This document shows positions 1 to 6,746 of a stretch of 18,428 nucleotides of DNA, piece by piece. Positions within the stretch are counted from its first letter, which is position 1, and each line of letters starts with the position of its first letter. Below the pieces are notes generated by a model that was given only the letters and a program-made list of their open reading frames with translations, did not search any database and was not told the origin of the DNA. The position numbers and the translations under genes were made by a program. The DNA comes from Gammaproteobacteria bacterium (GTDB lineage Bacteria > Pseudomonadota > Gammaproteobacteria > Pseudomonadales > Pseudohongiellaceae): contig RKSA01000158.1 of assembly GCA_007571115.1 (NCBI GenBank), forward strand, positions 1 to 18,428. The letters are read 5' to 3'.

Positions 1-122
1 AGCTCCGCCAGCCAGCGCTGGTTGGCGGCGAGCAGGCGCCGCGCGCGGTGCTGCGGCTCGCGCAGCAGCACCGAAACGGCGGCGACCTGCTCATCGGTGA
101 ATGTGGCTTTCTTTGCCATCAT
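1..122 (-). CDS. Hypothetical protein, 5' part only (3' end outside window)
   Basis: Reading leftward, an open frame begins with two adjacent ATG codons (122-120 and 119-117) and stays open to the window edge, giving about 40 residues that start MMAKKATFTDEQVAAV. The visible part is charged and probably helical, with no signal peptide, membrane segment or motif I recognise. No strong Shine-Dalgarno sequence precedes either ATG. A weak promoter-like pair (TTGGCG and TACATT with an 18-base spacer, minus strand 183-154) lies upstream, which fits a gene diverging from pepQ. The product is unknown. The open frame, the start context and the divergent layout favour a real gene, but most of it is missing. 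Confidence 0.5.
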   Translation of the reverse strand, partial: MMAKKATFTDEQVAAVSVLLREPQHRARRLLAANQRWLAE

Positions 123-153
123 GATCGTGCATCTGTTCGAAGTGGCACGAATC

Positions 154-183
154 AATGTAGGCACGATTTCCCAGCCACGCCAA
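154..183 (-). promoter_or_regulatory. Possible promoter for the leftward partial gene
   Basis: On the minus strand TTGGCG (183-178) and TACATT (159-154) are separated by 18 bases. Each matches the sigma-70 consensus at 4 of 6 positions. It lies about 32 bases upstream of the first ATG. This is a sequence match only. Confidence 0.25.
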
Positions 184-259
184 ACTTGCGCGAAAGAAAG
201 TTGCGGAGGGACGCGGGCGAATGCTCGCCACTGTCGGCGAGGCGCTTCGCCGGTCGCGC

Positions 260-265
260 TATAAT
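260..265 (+). promoter_or_regulatory. -10 element upstream of pepQ
   Basis: A perfect TATAAT lies 38 bases before the pepQ ATG. The sequence 16-18 bases upstream (around 236-243) is a poor -35. A small GC-rich hairpin (arms 235-240 and 247-252) sits just ahead of the -10. The element is a reasonable pepQ promoter on position and perfect -10 match, but is not proven. Confidence 0.4.
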
Positions 266-303
266 CGCTTTCGTCGAGCCCGAAGCGGCTGCCATAGGAG
301 GCA

Positions 304-1611
304 ATGAACGTGGCGAGCAGCTATTCGAGACATGTCGCCTCGCTCGAGGAGAACTATCGCCAAGCCATCGATGGCGAATTCGAGCGCGTGCTGATCCATG
401 GTGGCAGCATCGGCTACCATTTCGCTGATGATCGCGAGCTCGTCTTCCAGGCCTACGGCCATTTCACGCATTGGCTGCCAGTCGGTCGCCCGCAGCAGTT
501 GCTGCTGATCGAGCCGGGAAGAAAGCCCGTCTACTACCAGGTCGTTCCCGACGACTACTGGTACGAACAGGACTTTCCACTCGAGGATGAATGGCGCGAG
601 GCTTTTGCAGTGCGGCAACTGTCTTCGCTCGAGGACATGCCGAAACCCGGCAAGGGAACGGCCTGGCTAGGGCCCGGGGCGGAAATCGCGCGAGGCCTGG
701 GAATCGAGGCCGCTGCCTGCAATCCCGAAGGGCTTCTCGCCAGGCTCGATTTCGCGCGCGCAGTCAAGACTCCATACGAGATCGAGCAGTTGCGCCTGGC
801 CAATCGCCTCGCGATGCGCGGGCACGAGGCCGCCCACGCGTGCTTCCTCGCCGACGGCAGCGAATTCGACATCCATCTCGCCTTCCTGCAGGCGTGCCAG
901 CAGCTCGACGAGGAATTGCCCTACACCCCGATCATCGCCCTCGACGAAAAGGCGGCGACCTTGCACTACCAGCACAAGCGGCGGCGCCTGCCGCGACCGG
1001 CACGGGTGTTGCTGATCGACGCCGGCTGCCGGGTAAACGGCTACTGCTCCGATGTCACGCGGACCTGGACGAGGCCTTCGAGCCATGGCCTGTTCAAGCA
1101 ACTGGTCGCGGGAATGGATCGCCTGCAATGCGAGCTCGTCGACGAAGTCAGGCCGGGGCAGAACTATGTGGAACTGCACTCGAGCGCCTTGCGCAAGCTC
1201 GCCGTGCTGCTGCTAGAGCTTGGGATTTGCCAGGGGGATGCTGAACAGCTCGTGGACATGGAAATTCCGCAGTTGTTCATGCCCCACGGCGTCGGCCATC
1301 TGCTCGGCGTGCAAGTCCACGATGTGGGCGGCCATCAGCGCGACAGCAGCGGTGCGCAAACGCCGCCGCCGGAACATTCGCCGGCCTTGCGCACGACCCG
1401 CGACCTCGTCGAGGACATGGTGTTCACCATCGAGCCTGGCTGCTATTTCATCCCGATGCTGCTCGAGCCCGAGCGGGGCTCGGAAATCGGCAAGTCGATC
1501 GACTGGGGCGCTGTCGATCGCTTGTACGATCATGGCGGAGTGCGGATCGAGGACAACATCAGGGTAGGCGCCGAGACTGCGGAGAATCTGACGCGGACTT
1601 CGGCGGCCTGA
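304..1611 (+). CDS. pepQ: Xaa-Pro dipeptidase (prolidase)
   Basis: This 435-residue protein is close in length to E. coli PepQ (443). Prolidase hydrolyses dipeptides with C-terminal proline in the cytoplasm. It has an N-terminal creatinase-like domain (about 1-155) and a C-terminal pita-bread metallopeptidase domain. All five dinuclear-metal ligands are visible: D239 (in LLIDAG), D250 (in CSDVTRTW), H328 (in MPHGVGH), E377 (in FTIEPG) and E416 (in RIEDN). The HDVGG sequence after the metal His is also typical. The Shine-Dalgarno AGGAGG (296-301) is only 2 bases from ATG 304 but 8 bases from an in-frame GTG at 310, so translation may begin at 310 and lose two residues. The gene is monocistronic here, convergent with waaA after a 33-bp gap. 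PepQ of this type also hydrolyses organophosphate triesters in some species; that is family knowledge, not shown here. Confidence 0.95.
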   Translation: MNVASSYSRHVASLEENYRQAIDGEFERVLIHGGSIGYHFADDRELVFQAYGHFTHWLPVGRPQQLLLIEPGRKPVYYQVVPDDYWYEQDFPLEDEWREAFAVRQLSSLEDMPKPGKGTAWLGPGAEIARGLGIEAAACNPEGLLARLDFARAVKTPYEIEQLRLANRLAMRGHEAAHACFLADGSEFDIHLAFLQACQQLDEELPYTPIIALDEKAATLHYQHKRRRLPRPARVLLIDAGCRVNGYCSDVTRTWTRPSSHGLFKQLVAGMDRLQCELVDEVRPGQNYVELHSSALRKLAVLLLELGICQGDAEQLVDMEIPQLFMPHGVGHLLGVQVHDVGGHQRDSSGAQTPPPEHSPALRTTRDLVEDMVFTIEPGCYFIPMLLEPERGSEIGKSIDWGAVDRLYDHGGVRIEDNIRVGAETAENLTRTSAA

Positions 1612-1644
1612 ACCTGCTGGCAGGCGCTGCGGCAGGGGGCCGCT

Positions 1645-2907
1645 TCATGGCAGGCGCCTGATTTCGGCCAAGGTCCGCTCGAGCGCGTGTTGATTGTCGG
1701 CGATGACCGCCTTGCCCGATTCCCCCATCCGCTCGCGCAGCCCGGGCCTTGCCAGCAGTTCGCGCCAGATTTCGCCAAGCTCGCCGGGATTCGCTGCGCT
1801 GCGCAATGCCCCGGCGCTTTCGAGCAAGTCGCAGGCAGCGGCGAAATTGAATCGTGAAGCGCCAACAGTTATGGGCAAGCCCAGCGCAGCCGGCTCGAGC
1901 ACGTTTTGGCAGCCGGTATCGACCAGGCTGCCTCCGACAAAAGCGACATCGGCACTGGCCAGATACCGCATCATCTCGCCCATCGAGTCGCCGATCGCGA
2001 CCTGGGCCTTGGCGAAGCTCTCGGGGAGGCTGCGCCGCCCGGTGGCGAACCCCTCGCCAGCACAAAGCCGGCAGACCCGATCGAAGCGTTCGGGGTGACG
2101 TGGCACGATCAGCAGCAGCGCCTGCGGATGCCCGGCGAGGCATTCGCGGTACGCTTGCAGCAGCAAAGGCTCTTCGCCTTCCCGGGTGCTCGCCGCGACG
2201 ATCAATTGACGATTGCGCTTCCAGCGAGCGATCAGCGCGAGAGGCTCGACGCGGCCATTGCTTCCATGCAGAGCGAATTTCAGGCTGCCGGTGACGCGCA
2301 CGGCATCGGCGCCGAGCTCGCGGAAGCGCTCGGCGTCAGCTTCCGATTGTGCGCAAACGACGTCGATTTGCCGCAGCATCGCTTTGGTCAGGCCGCGCAG
2401 GCGCGCATAGCCTCGCCAGGACTTTTCCGAAAGGCGACCGTTTGCCAGCACCACGCCGAGGCCTTGCCGGCGAGCCAGATCGATCGTGTTCGGCCAGAGC
2501 TCGGTTTCCATCAGGATCAGCATCTGCGGGCGGAAAGCTCGCAGGAAGCGCGCGATGATCGCGCGGGAGTCGTAGGGAGCGTAGTGGTGGACGACCCGGC
2601 CACCAAGCTGCCGCCGCGCCTGTTCGGCGCCGGTGGGAGTCATCGTCGTCAGCACGATTTGCAAGTCGGGCGCCTCGGCGAGCAAGGCCGACGCCAGTGG
2701 CACCGCCGCCATGGTTTCGCCGACGGAAACCGCGTGTATCCAGATCGTCGCCCTGGTCTCGTCAAAATCCTCAGGAACGCGGATCCGGCCAAAGCGTTCG
2801 CCAATGCCTCGCCGCCACGCCGGCGACCTGCGTGACCGCCAAAGCAGGCGCAGGCAGATCCATGGCAGCGCCACGCTGAACAGGATGTTGTAGATCGCTC
2901 GCTGCAT
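1645..2907 (-). CDS. waaA: 3-deoxy-D-manno-octulosonic acid (Kdo) transferase
   Basis: This 420-residue protein (E. coli WaaA has 425) transfers Kdo from CMP-Kdo to lipid IVA at the cytoplasmic face of the inner membrane, the first committed step of the LPS inner core. Residues 4-23 form an N-terminal membrane anchor. The catalytic Glu lies in the GERFG motif (E37). Other family marks are HAVSVGET, TTMTPTG, METELWPN, GSLKF, STREGEE, VPRHPER, GDSMGE and FVGGSL, with a C-terminal NVLEPAALG nucleotide-sugar-binding region, together spanning two GT-B Rossmann domains. The usual GGQNPLEP is TGCQNVLEP here. The start at 2907 gives the expected N-terminus, although no strong ribosome-binding site is visible. 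Whether one or two Kdo residues are added cannot be read from sequence. It diverges from an oxidoreductase pair and lies near hldE and lpxL, consistent with an LPS locus. Confidence 0.96.
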   Translation of the reverse strand: MQRAIYNILFSVALPWICLRLLWRSRRSPAWRRGIGERFGRIRVPEDFDETRATIWIHAVSVGETMAAVPLASALLAEAPDLQIVLTTMTPTGAEQARRQLGGRVVHHYAPYDSRAIIARFLRAFRPQMLILMETELWPNTIDLARRQGLGVVLANGRLSEKSWRGYARLRGLTKAMLRQIDVVCAQSEADAERFRELGADAVRVTGSLKFALHGSNGRVEPLALIARWKRNRQLIVAASTREGEEPLLLQAYRECLAGHPQALLLIVPRHPERFDRVCRLCAGEGFATGRRSLPESFAKAQVAIGDSMGEMMRYLASADVAFVGGSLVDTGCQNVLEPAALGLPITVGASRFNFAAACDLLESAGALRSAANPGELGEIWRELLARPGLRERMGESGKAVIADNQHALERTLAEIRRLP

Positions 2908-2977
2908 CGCTCGGATCGAGTTGAGTCCGGGCCCGTACCGGCCAGCCTTCCATGAAGCGCTGTTGCTGCGCCTGGGG

Positions 2978-2983
2978 TATGCT
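2978..2983 (+). promoter_or_regulatory. -10-like element upstream of the FAD oxidoreductase
   Basis: TATGCT lies 35 bases before the chosen ATG (3019) in the 111-bp divergent region between waaA and the oxidoreductase. No good -35 is present 16-18 bases upstream. It is a weak candidate. Confidence 0.25.
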
Positions 2984-3018
2984 TGCCAGTCTGGCTTCGA
3001 TGCGGGGAAACTTATCGA

Positions 3019-4362
3019 ATGACCTCCAGCGATTCAAGCGGCCATTCGGCAGACTGCTCGACAGGCTATGCAACGGACATCGTCATCTTCGGCGGTGGCG
3101 TCGCCGGGCTATGGCTGCTCGACCGGCTTGTTGCCCGAGGCTACCGGGTGATCCTGCTCGAACGAGGCGGGCTGGGCGGCTGGCAGTCGATCAACTCCCA
3201 GGGAATCATCCATGGCGGCCTCAAGTATGCCTTGCAAGGCGTTTTGGCAGGAGCTTCCCGGGCGACTCTGGACATGCCGCAGCGCTGGCGCGAGTGCATC
3301 GCCGGTCGCGGCGAGCTCGACCTCTCCGGCTGCCGGATCTTGAGCGAGAATTTCCATCTCTGGTCGGGCAGCGGCCTTGCTTCCGGCTTGAAGACATTGC
3401 TCGGCAGCAAGATGCTCGCAGGCAAGGCTGAGTTGCTGGCAAAGGAAAACGTTCCGGTGCCCTTGCAAGGGCGCGGGCCGGTGTACCGGCTAGCCGATTT
3501 CGTCATCGACACTGCATCGCTGGCCGAGGTTCTGGCTGCGCCTCATGGAGCTCGCATCCGCGCGATTCGCCAAGCCGAATCCGATGCCGAGGCCATCGGG
3601 CCAAGGTCTGGATCCGCACAAGAGCAAGCAGGGCAGTGGGAATTTCTCGGCTTCCGTCAAGGCGCCGGCGTGCGCGAATTGCTTCTGCGAGTGGCCGGGG
3701 AAACTTTCGCAATCAAGGCCCGGCGCTATGTTTTCTGCGCTGGCGAGGGCAATGAACGGCTCATCGAGCAGGCCCGCTTGCGCATTCCCCGCAGCCAGCG
3801 CAGGCCGTTGAAGATGGTCGCCGCGACTGGTTTGGGGCTGCCTCCGATGTTTCTCCACGTGCTCGGCGAAGGCCTTCGCGCGACTCCCCAGTTGACGATC
3901 ACTTCACATCGCGACTGCGAAGGCGCACCGGTCTGGTATCTTGGCGGCGATTTGGCCGAAAGCGGTGTGGCGCGTTCCGATCAGCAGCAAATCGCGGCTG
4001 CGGCCGGTTTGCTGGAAAAGCTGTTCCCCGGCGTGGCGCCTGGAGGCCTGCAATGGCGCTGCCTCGACATCGACCGCGCGGAACCCGCCAGCGCCGATGG
4101 CCGGCGCCCCGACAATGCCACGGTCGTGAGCGAGGAAGATGTGCTCGTCGCCTGGCCCGTCAAACTGACTCTCGCTCCGACCCTCGCCGACCAGGTGGAG
4201 CAGCGTTTGCGCGAAGCGGGAGTGACGCCCCGGCAAGACTCGCCTCCTCCCGTGCCCGAAGAGCCGCTCCAGCGAGCGAATGGCAGCCCTGCATCGAAGT
4301 CAGACGCCATGCCATCGTGTGCGACTGCCGCGCCGACGCTGGCGCGGCCATTCTGGAGCTGA
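3019..4362 (+). CDS. FAD-dependent oxidoreductase (DAO-type fold), substrate unknown
   Basis: This 447-residue protein carries an N-terminal Rossmann FAD-binding motif GGGVAG (25-30), with an acidic residue ending the second strand (E48) and a conserved stretch SINSQGIIHGGLKY (57-70) as in D-amino-acid/glycerol-3-phosphate oxidase-like flavoproteins. No signal peptide is evident, so it is probably cytoplasmic. ATG 3019 is preferred because GGGGAA lies about 11 bases upstream and the extra 12 residues of the longer frame (from 2983) look non-coding. From memory, a similar flavoprotein plus aldo/keto reductase pair lies between waaA and hldE in Pseudomonas, so the neighbourhood may be conserved, but I know of no assigned function. 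The last ~50 residues (after about 395) are rich in Pro, Ser and Ala and unlike the rest, which may be a natural tail or a late frameshift. The aldo/keto reductase starts 4 bases after the stop. Confidence 0.85.
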   Translation: MTSSDSSGHSADCSTGYATDIVIFGGGVAGLWLLDRLVARGYRVILLERGGLGGWQSINSQGIIHGGLKYALQGVLAGASRATLDMPQRWRECIAGRGELDLSGCRILSENFHLWSGSGLASGLKTLLGSKMLAGKAELLAKENVPVPLQGRGPVYRLADFVIDTASLAEVLAAPHGARIRAIRQAESDAEAIGPRSGSAQEQAGQWEFLGFRQGAGVRELLLRVAGETFAIKARRYVFCAGEGNERLIEQARLRIPRSQRRPLKMVAATGLGLPPMFLHVLGEGLRATPQLTITSHRDCEGAPVWYLGGDLAESGVARSDQQQIAAAAGLLEKLFPGVAPGGLQWRCLDIDRAEPASADGRRPDNATVVSEEDVLVAWPVKLTLAPTLADQVEQRLREAGVTPRQDSPPPVPEEPLQRANGSPASKSDAMPSCATAAPTLARPFWS

Positions 4363-4366
4363 TGCG

Positions 4367-5152
4367 ATGCTGCCCCGGCGCTTTCTTGGCAGAAGCGGAA
4401 TCGAGGCATCGTGCCTCGGGCTTGGCACGGTCAAGTTCGGCCGCAATCAGGCGGTCAAGTACCCCGCCGGTTTCGAGCTTCCTTCGGATCGGCAAATTCT
4501 CGAGCTGCTCGACGTGGCGAGGGAACTCGGAGTCAACTTGCTGGACACCGCGCCGGCCTATGGCAGCAGCGAGGAGCGGCTTGGCCGGCTCCTGCCCGAT
4601 CGCGACCGATGGCTGCTTTGCACCAAGGTGGGCGAGAATTTTGCTGGCGGCCGCTCGTGGTTCGATTTCTCCGCGAGCCATGTGCGAGCGAGCATCGAGC
4701 AAAGCCTGCGCAGCCTGCGCAGCGAATGGCTGGATCTCGTGCTGATCCACTCCGATGGCAACGACCTTGCGATTCTCGACGAATCGGATTGCCTGGCAAC
4801 CTTGCAGGAATTGCGCGAAAAAGGCCTGCTGCGGGCGATCGGCATGAGTTCCAAGACCGTCGCCGGAGGCCTGCGCGCCATCGAGCTCGTTGACGTACTG
4901 ATGCTTGCCTACAACCGCGCCGATGTCAGCCAGGCGCCGGTCATCGAGCAGGCGCGCCAGGCCGGCAAGGGAGTGCTCGTCAAGAAAGGCCTGGCGAGCG
5001 GACACGCTGTACACTGCGCCAGGCCCGGCGCAGTGCTCGACAATTTCCGCTTCCTTTTCGAATGCCCGGGAATTTCCTCGGTGGTCGTCGGCGCGATCAA
5101 CCCCGAGCACTTGCGCGAGAATGCCGCTGCGGTCGCTGCCGCCGTCGGCTAG
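4367..5152 (+). CDS. Aldo/keto reductase family protein
   Basis: This 261-residue protein is shorter than typical aldo/keto reductases (about 300-330) but keeps the full catalytic tetrad: D60 and Y65 (in LLDTAPAYG), K87 (in CTKVG) and H128 (in LVLIHSDG). It should reduce an aldehyde or ketone with NAD(P)H in a TIM-barrel fold. The GLGTVKFGRN stretch (18-27) is a typical first strand and loop. ATG 4367 is chosen because it gives a normal N-terminus (MLPRRFLGRSG). The longer frame from 4280 adds 29 residues unlike the family. The shortness lies mainly in the C-terminal part, which usually closes over the nicotinamide cofactor, so cofactor binding may differ. It probably forms one transcription unit with the flavoprotein upstream. 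Its stop codon overlaps the hldE stop on the opposite strand. The substrate is unknown. Confidence 0.88.
   Translation: MLPRRFLGRSGIEASCLGLGTVKFGRNQAVKYPAGFELPSDRQILELLDVARELGVNLLDTAPAYGSSEERLGRLLPDRDRWLLCTKVGENFAGGRSWFDFSASHVRASIEQSLRSLRSEWLDLVLIHSDGNDLAILDESDCLATLQELREKGLLRAIGMSSKTVAGGLRAIELVDVLMLAYNRADVSQAPVIEQARQAGKGVLVKKGLASGHAVHCARPGAVLDNFRFLFECPGISSVVVGAINPEHLRENAAAVAAAVG
5149..5152. other. Shared CTAG forming both convergent stop codons
   Basis: The palindrome CTAG contains the TAG stop of the aldo/keto reductase (5150-5152, +) and the TAG stop of hldE (5151-5149, -). The two genes therefore overlap tail to tail by 4 bp, leaving no room between them for a separate terminator. Confidence 0.9.
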
Positions 5153-6600
5153 CCCGAAGCTCCGGCGCTTTCCGGGGCGACCTTGCGCATCTTTTCGACG
5201 ATCGCCGAGGTGGAACAGTCGTCGATGAAGGCGAGGGCATGCACTGCACCTCCCCAGGACTTGACGAGTTCGCCCCCAACGACCTGCTCGAGGGAGTAGT
5301 CTCCGCCCTTGACGAGCACGTCGGGGCGCAATTCGCGCAGCAGATGTTCCGGAGTGTCTTCGCCGAAGCTGACCACCCAGTCGACCGCGCCGAGCCCCGC
5401 CAGCACGCGCAGGCGCCGGTCGAGGGGATTGATCGGCCGGCCCGGCCCTTTCAGCTTGCGAACCGAAGCGTCGTCGTTGACCGCGACGATGAGCCGGTCG
5501 CCGAGCTTGCGCGCCTCGTCGAGATAGCCGACGTGGCCGGCGTGGATGATGTCGAAACAGCCATTGGTGAAGACGATGCGCTCGCCGTGATCGCGCGCAT
5601 CCTGCACCGCGATCGCCAATTGGCTCGCGCTCATGATTCCCCTGCCGCTTTCCTGTTCGGCCAGCAGCGCCCTGCGCAGCTCCGGAGCGCTGATCGCTGC
5701 GGTGCCGAGCTTGCCGACCACGAGCCCTGCGGCAAGATTGGCCAGCATCACGGCGTCGGTGAGCTTCTCTCCGGCTGCCAGCGCTGCCGCGAGCACCGAG
5801 ATCACGGTATCGCCGGCGCCGGTGACATCGAACACTTCCTGGGCCTTGGCGGGCAGATGCAGTTCCGGCGCGTCGGGCCGGATCAAGGTCATGCCGTGTT
5901 CGCCACGAGTGACAAGCAATGCCTCGAGTTCAAGGGTTCCGATCAGGGAGCGGCCTTTTGCCACGAGCTCGTGCTCGTCGGCGCTCGGCCCCATGACGGC
6001 TTCGAATTCGGCGAGGTTCGGCGTGATCAGCGTCGCGCCCCGATAGCGCGCGAAATCGGCGCCCTTGGGGTCGACGAGCACCGGGATGCCTTGCCGCCTG
6101 CCAAGCGCGACCAGTTCCTCGACTTCGCCAAGGGCACCTTTGCCGTAATCGGAAAGCAGCAGGGCCTGGGCTTCCGGCAACAGCGCGGCAATCCTGCCGC
6201 GCAGCCCCACGATGTCCGCCGGGCCGAAGCATTGCTCGAAATCGAGCCTGATAAGCTGCTGCTGCTGCCCGATCACTCGAAGCTTGGTGATCGTCGGCTT
6301 GTCGGGCGAGCGAACGAACTCGCAGTACACGCCAGCGGCTTGCAGCGGCGAAGCGAGTTCTTCGGCGGTATCATCGTTGCCGAGCACGCCGACCAGGGTC
6401 GCGGCGCTGCCCAGCGCGGCGATGTTCAAGGCGACATTGCCGGCGCCTCCGGGGCGGTCCTCGCGCTTGCTCACCCGCACCACGGGGACCGGCGCCTCGG
6501 GGGAGATGCGCGAGGCGTCGCCATGCCAGTAGCGGTCGAGCATGACATCGCCGACGACGAGCAATCGCGCATCCTGAAAGGCGGGCATCGTCGGCTTCAT
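5149..6600 (-). CDS. hldE: Bifunctional D-glycero-beta-D-manno-heptose-7-phosphate kinase / heptose-1-phosphate adenylyltransferase
   Basis: This 483-residue fusion protein (E. coli HldE has 477) makes ADP-heptose for the LPS inner core in the cytoplasm. Residues 1 to about 320 are a PfkB/ribokinase-type kinase with GDVMLDRYW, SRISPEAPVPVV, PGGAGNVALN and the DVTGAGD signature (258-264, catalytic D264). From about 340 onward lies a cytidylyltransferase-like domain with FTNGCFDIIHAGH (HxGH at 353-356), the VNDDAS loop and VKGGDY. ATG 6600 is chosen because MKPTMPAF aligns with E. coli MKVTLPEF. The longer frame from 6690 only adds intergenic-looking residues. No clear Shine-Dalgarno is visible. 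A near-perfect palindrome lies 21 bases upstream of the start. The gene is convergent with the aldo/keto reductase and divergent from lpxL. Confidence 0.97.
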   Translation of the reverse strand: MKPTMPAFQDARLLVVGDVMLDRYWHGDASRISPEAPVPVVRVSKREDRPGGAGNVALNIAALGSAATLVGVLGNDDTAEELASPLQAAGVYCEFVRSPDKPTITKLRVIGQQQQLIRLDFEQCFGPADIVGLRGRIAALLPEAQALLLSDYGKGALGEVEELVALGRRQGIPVLVDPKGADFARYRGATLITPNLAEFEAVMGPSADEHELVAKGRSLIGTLELEALLVTRGEHGMTLIRPDAPELHLPAKAQEVFDVTGAGDTVISVLAAALAAGEKLTDAVMLANLAAGLVVGKLGTAAISAPELRRALLAEQESGRGIMSASQLAIAVQDARDHGERIVFTNGCFDIIHAGHVGYLDEARKLGDRLIVAVNDDASVRKLKGPGRPINPLDRRLRVLAGLGAVDWVVSFGEDTPEHLLRELRPDVLVKGGDYSLEQVVGGELVKSWGGAVHALAFIDDCSTSAIVEKMRKVAPESAGASG

Positions 6601-6620
6601 GGGCGGGCTGCGGAAAGGGT

Positions 6621-6643
6621 TGCCTGGGAACGCGTTCCAGGCA
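6621..6643. promoter_or_regulatory. Near-perfect inverted repeat between hldE and lpxL
   Basis: The arms TGCCTGG and CCAGGCA flank an AACGCGTT centre. A single extra G (one of 6626-6628) is the only break in symmetry. The central GGAACGCGTTCC (6627-6638) is a perfect 12-bp palindrome. On the minus strand, -10-like TATGAT (6648-6643) and TATGCT (6653-6648) lie next to it, so it covers the likely hldE transcription start. It could be a repressor operator or a 5' leader hairpin. No regulator is evident here. Confidence 0.45.
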
Positions 6644-6653
6644 TCATAGCATA
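6643..6653 (-). promoter_or_regulatory. Overlapping -10-like elements for hldE
   Basis: On the minus strand TATGCT (6653-6648) runs into TATGAT (6648-6643), about 43-53 bases upstream of the hldE start codon. No good -35 is present at 17 bases. They are plausible but weak. Confidence 0.3.
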
Positions 6654-6746
6654 GCCGCGAACGCCCTCCCCTTCGGCTTCGGCTTTCCATCTGCGCAAGA
6701 TTTGGCTAGCTTATCGGCTCCAGCCACTAGCGTTTGCCCAGGGACC

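Noticed and set aside
1603..1660. Terminator between pepQ and waaA
   Set aside because: GCGGCC/GGCCGC arms (1603-1608, 1638-1643), a tight CCTGC/GCAGG stem and a CAGGCGCCTG palindrome (1651-1660) are present, but no T-run follows on either strand and the large loop is unconvincing.
1906..2835. Open frame of 309 codons on the plus strand inside waaA
   Set aside because: It is antisense to a complete waaA and shows no domain. High GC content creates long open shadow frames.
2983..3018. Upstream extension of the FAD oxidoreductase by 12 residues
   Set aside because: No ribosome-binding site fits it, it overlaps the -10-like element, and the added residues are unlike flavoprotein N-termini. ATG 3019 is better.
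5062..6654. Open frame of 530 codons on the plus strand opposite hldE
   Set aside because: It covers the same bases as a clear two-domain HldE on the minus strand. The predicted protein has no recognisable motif.
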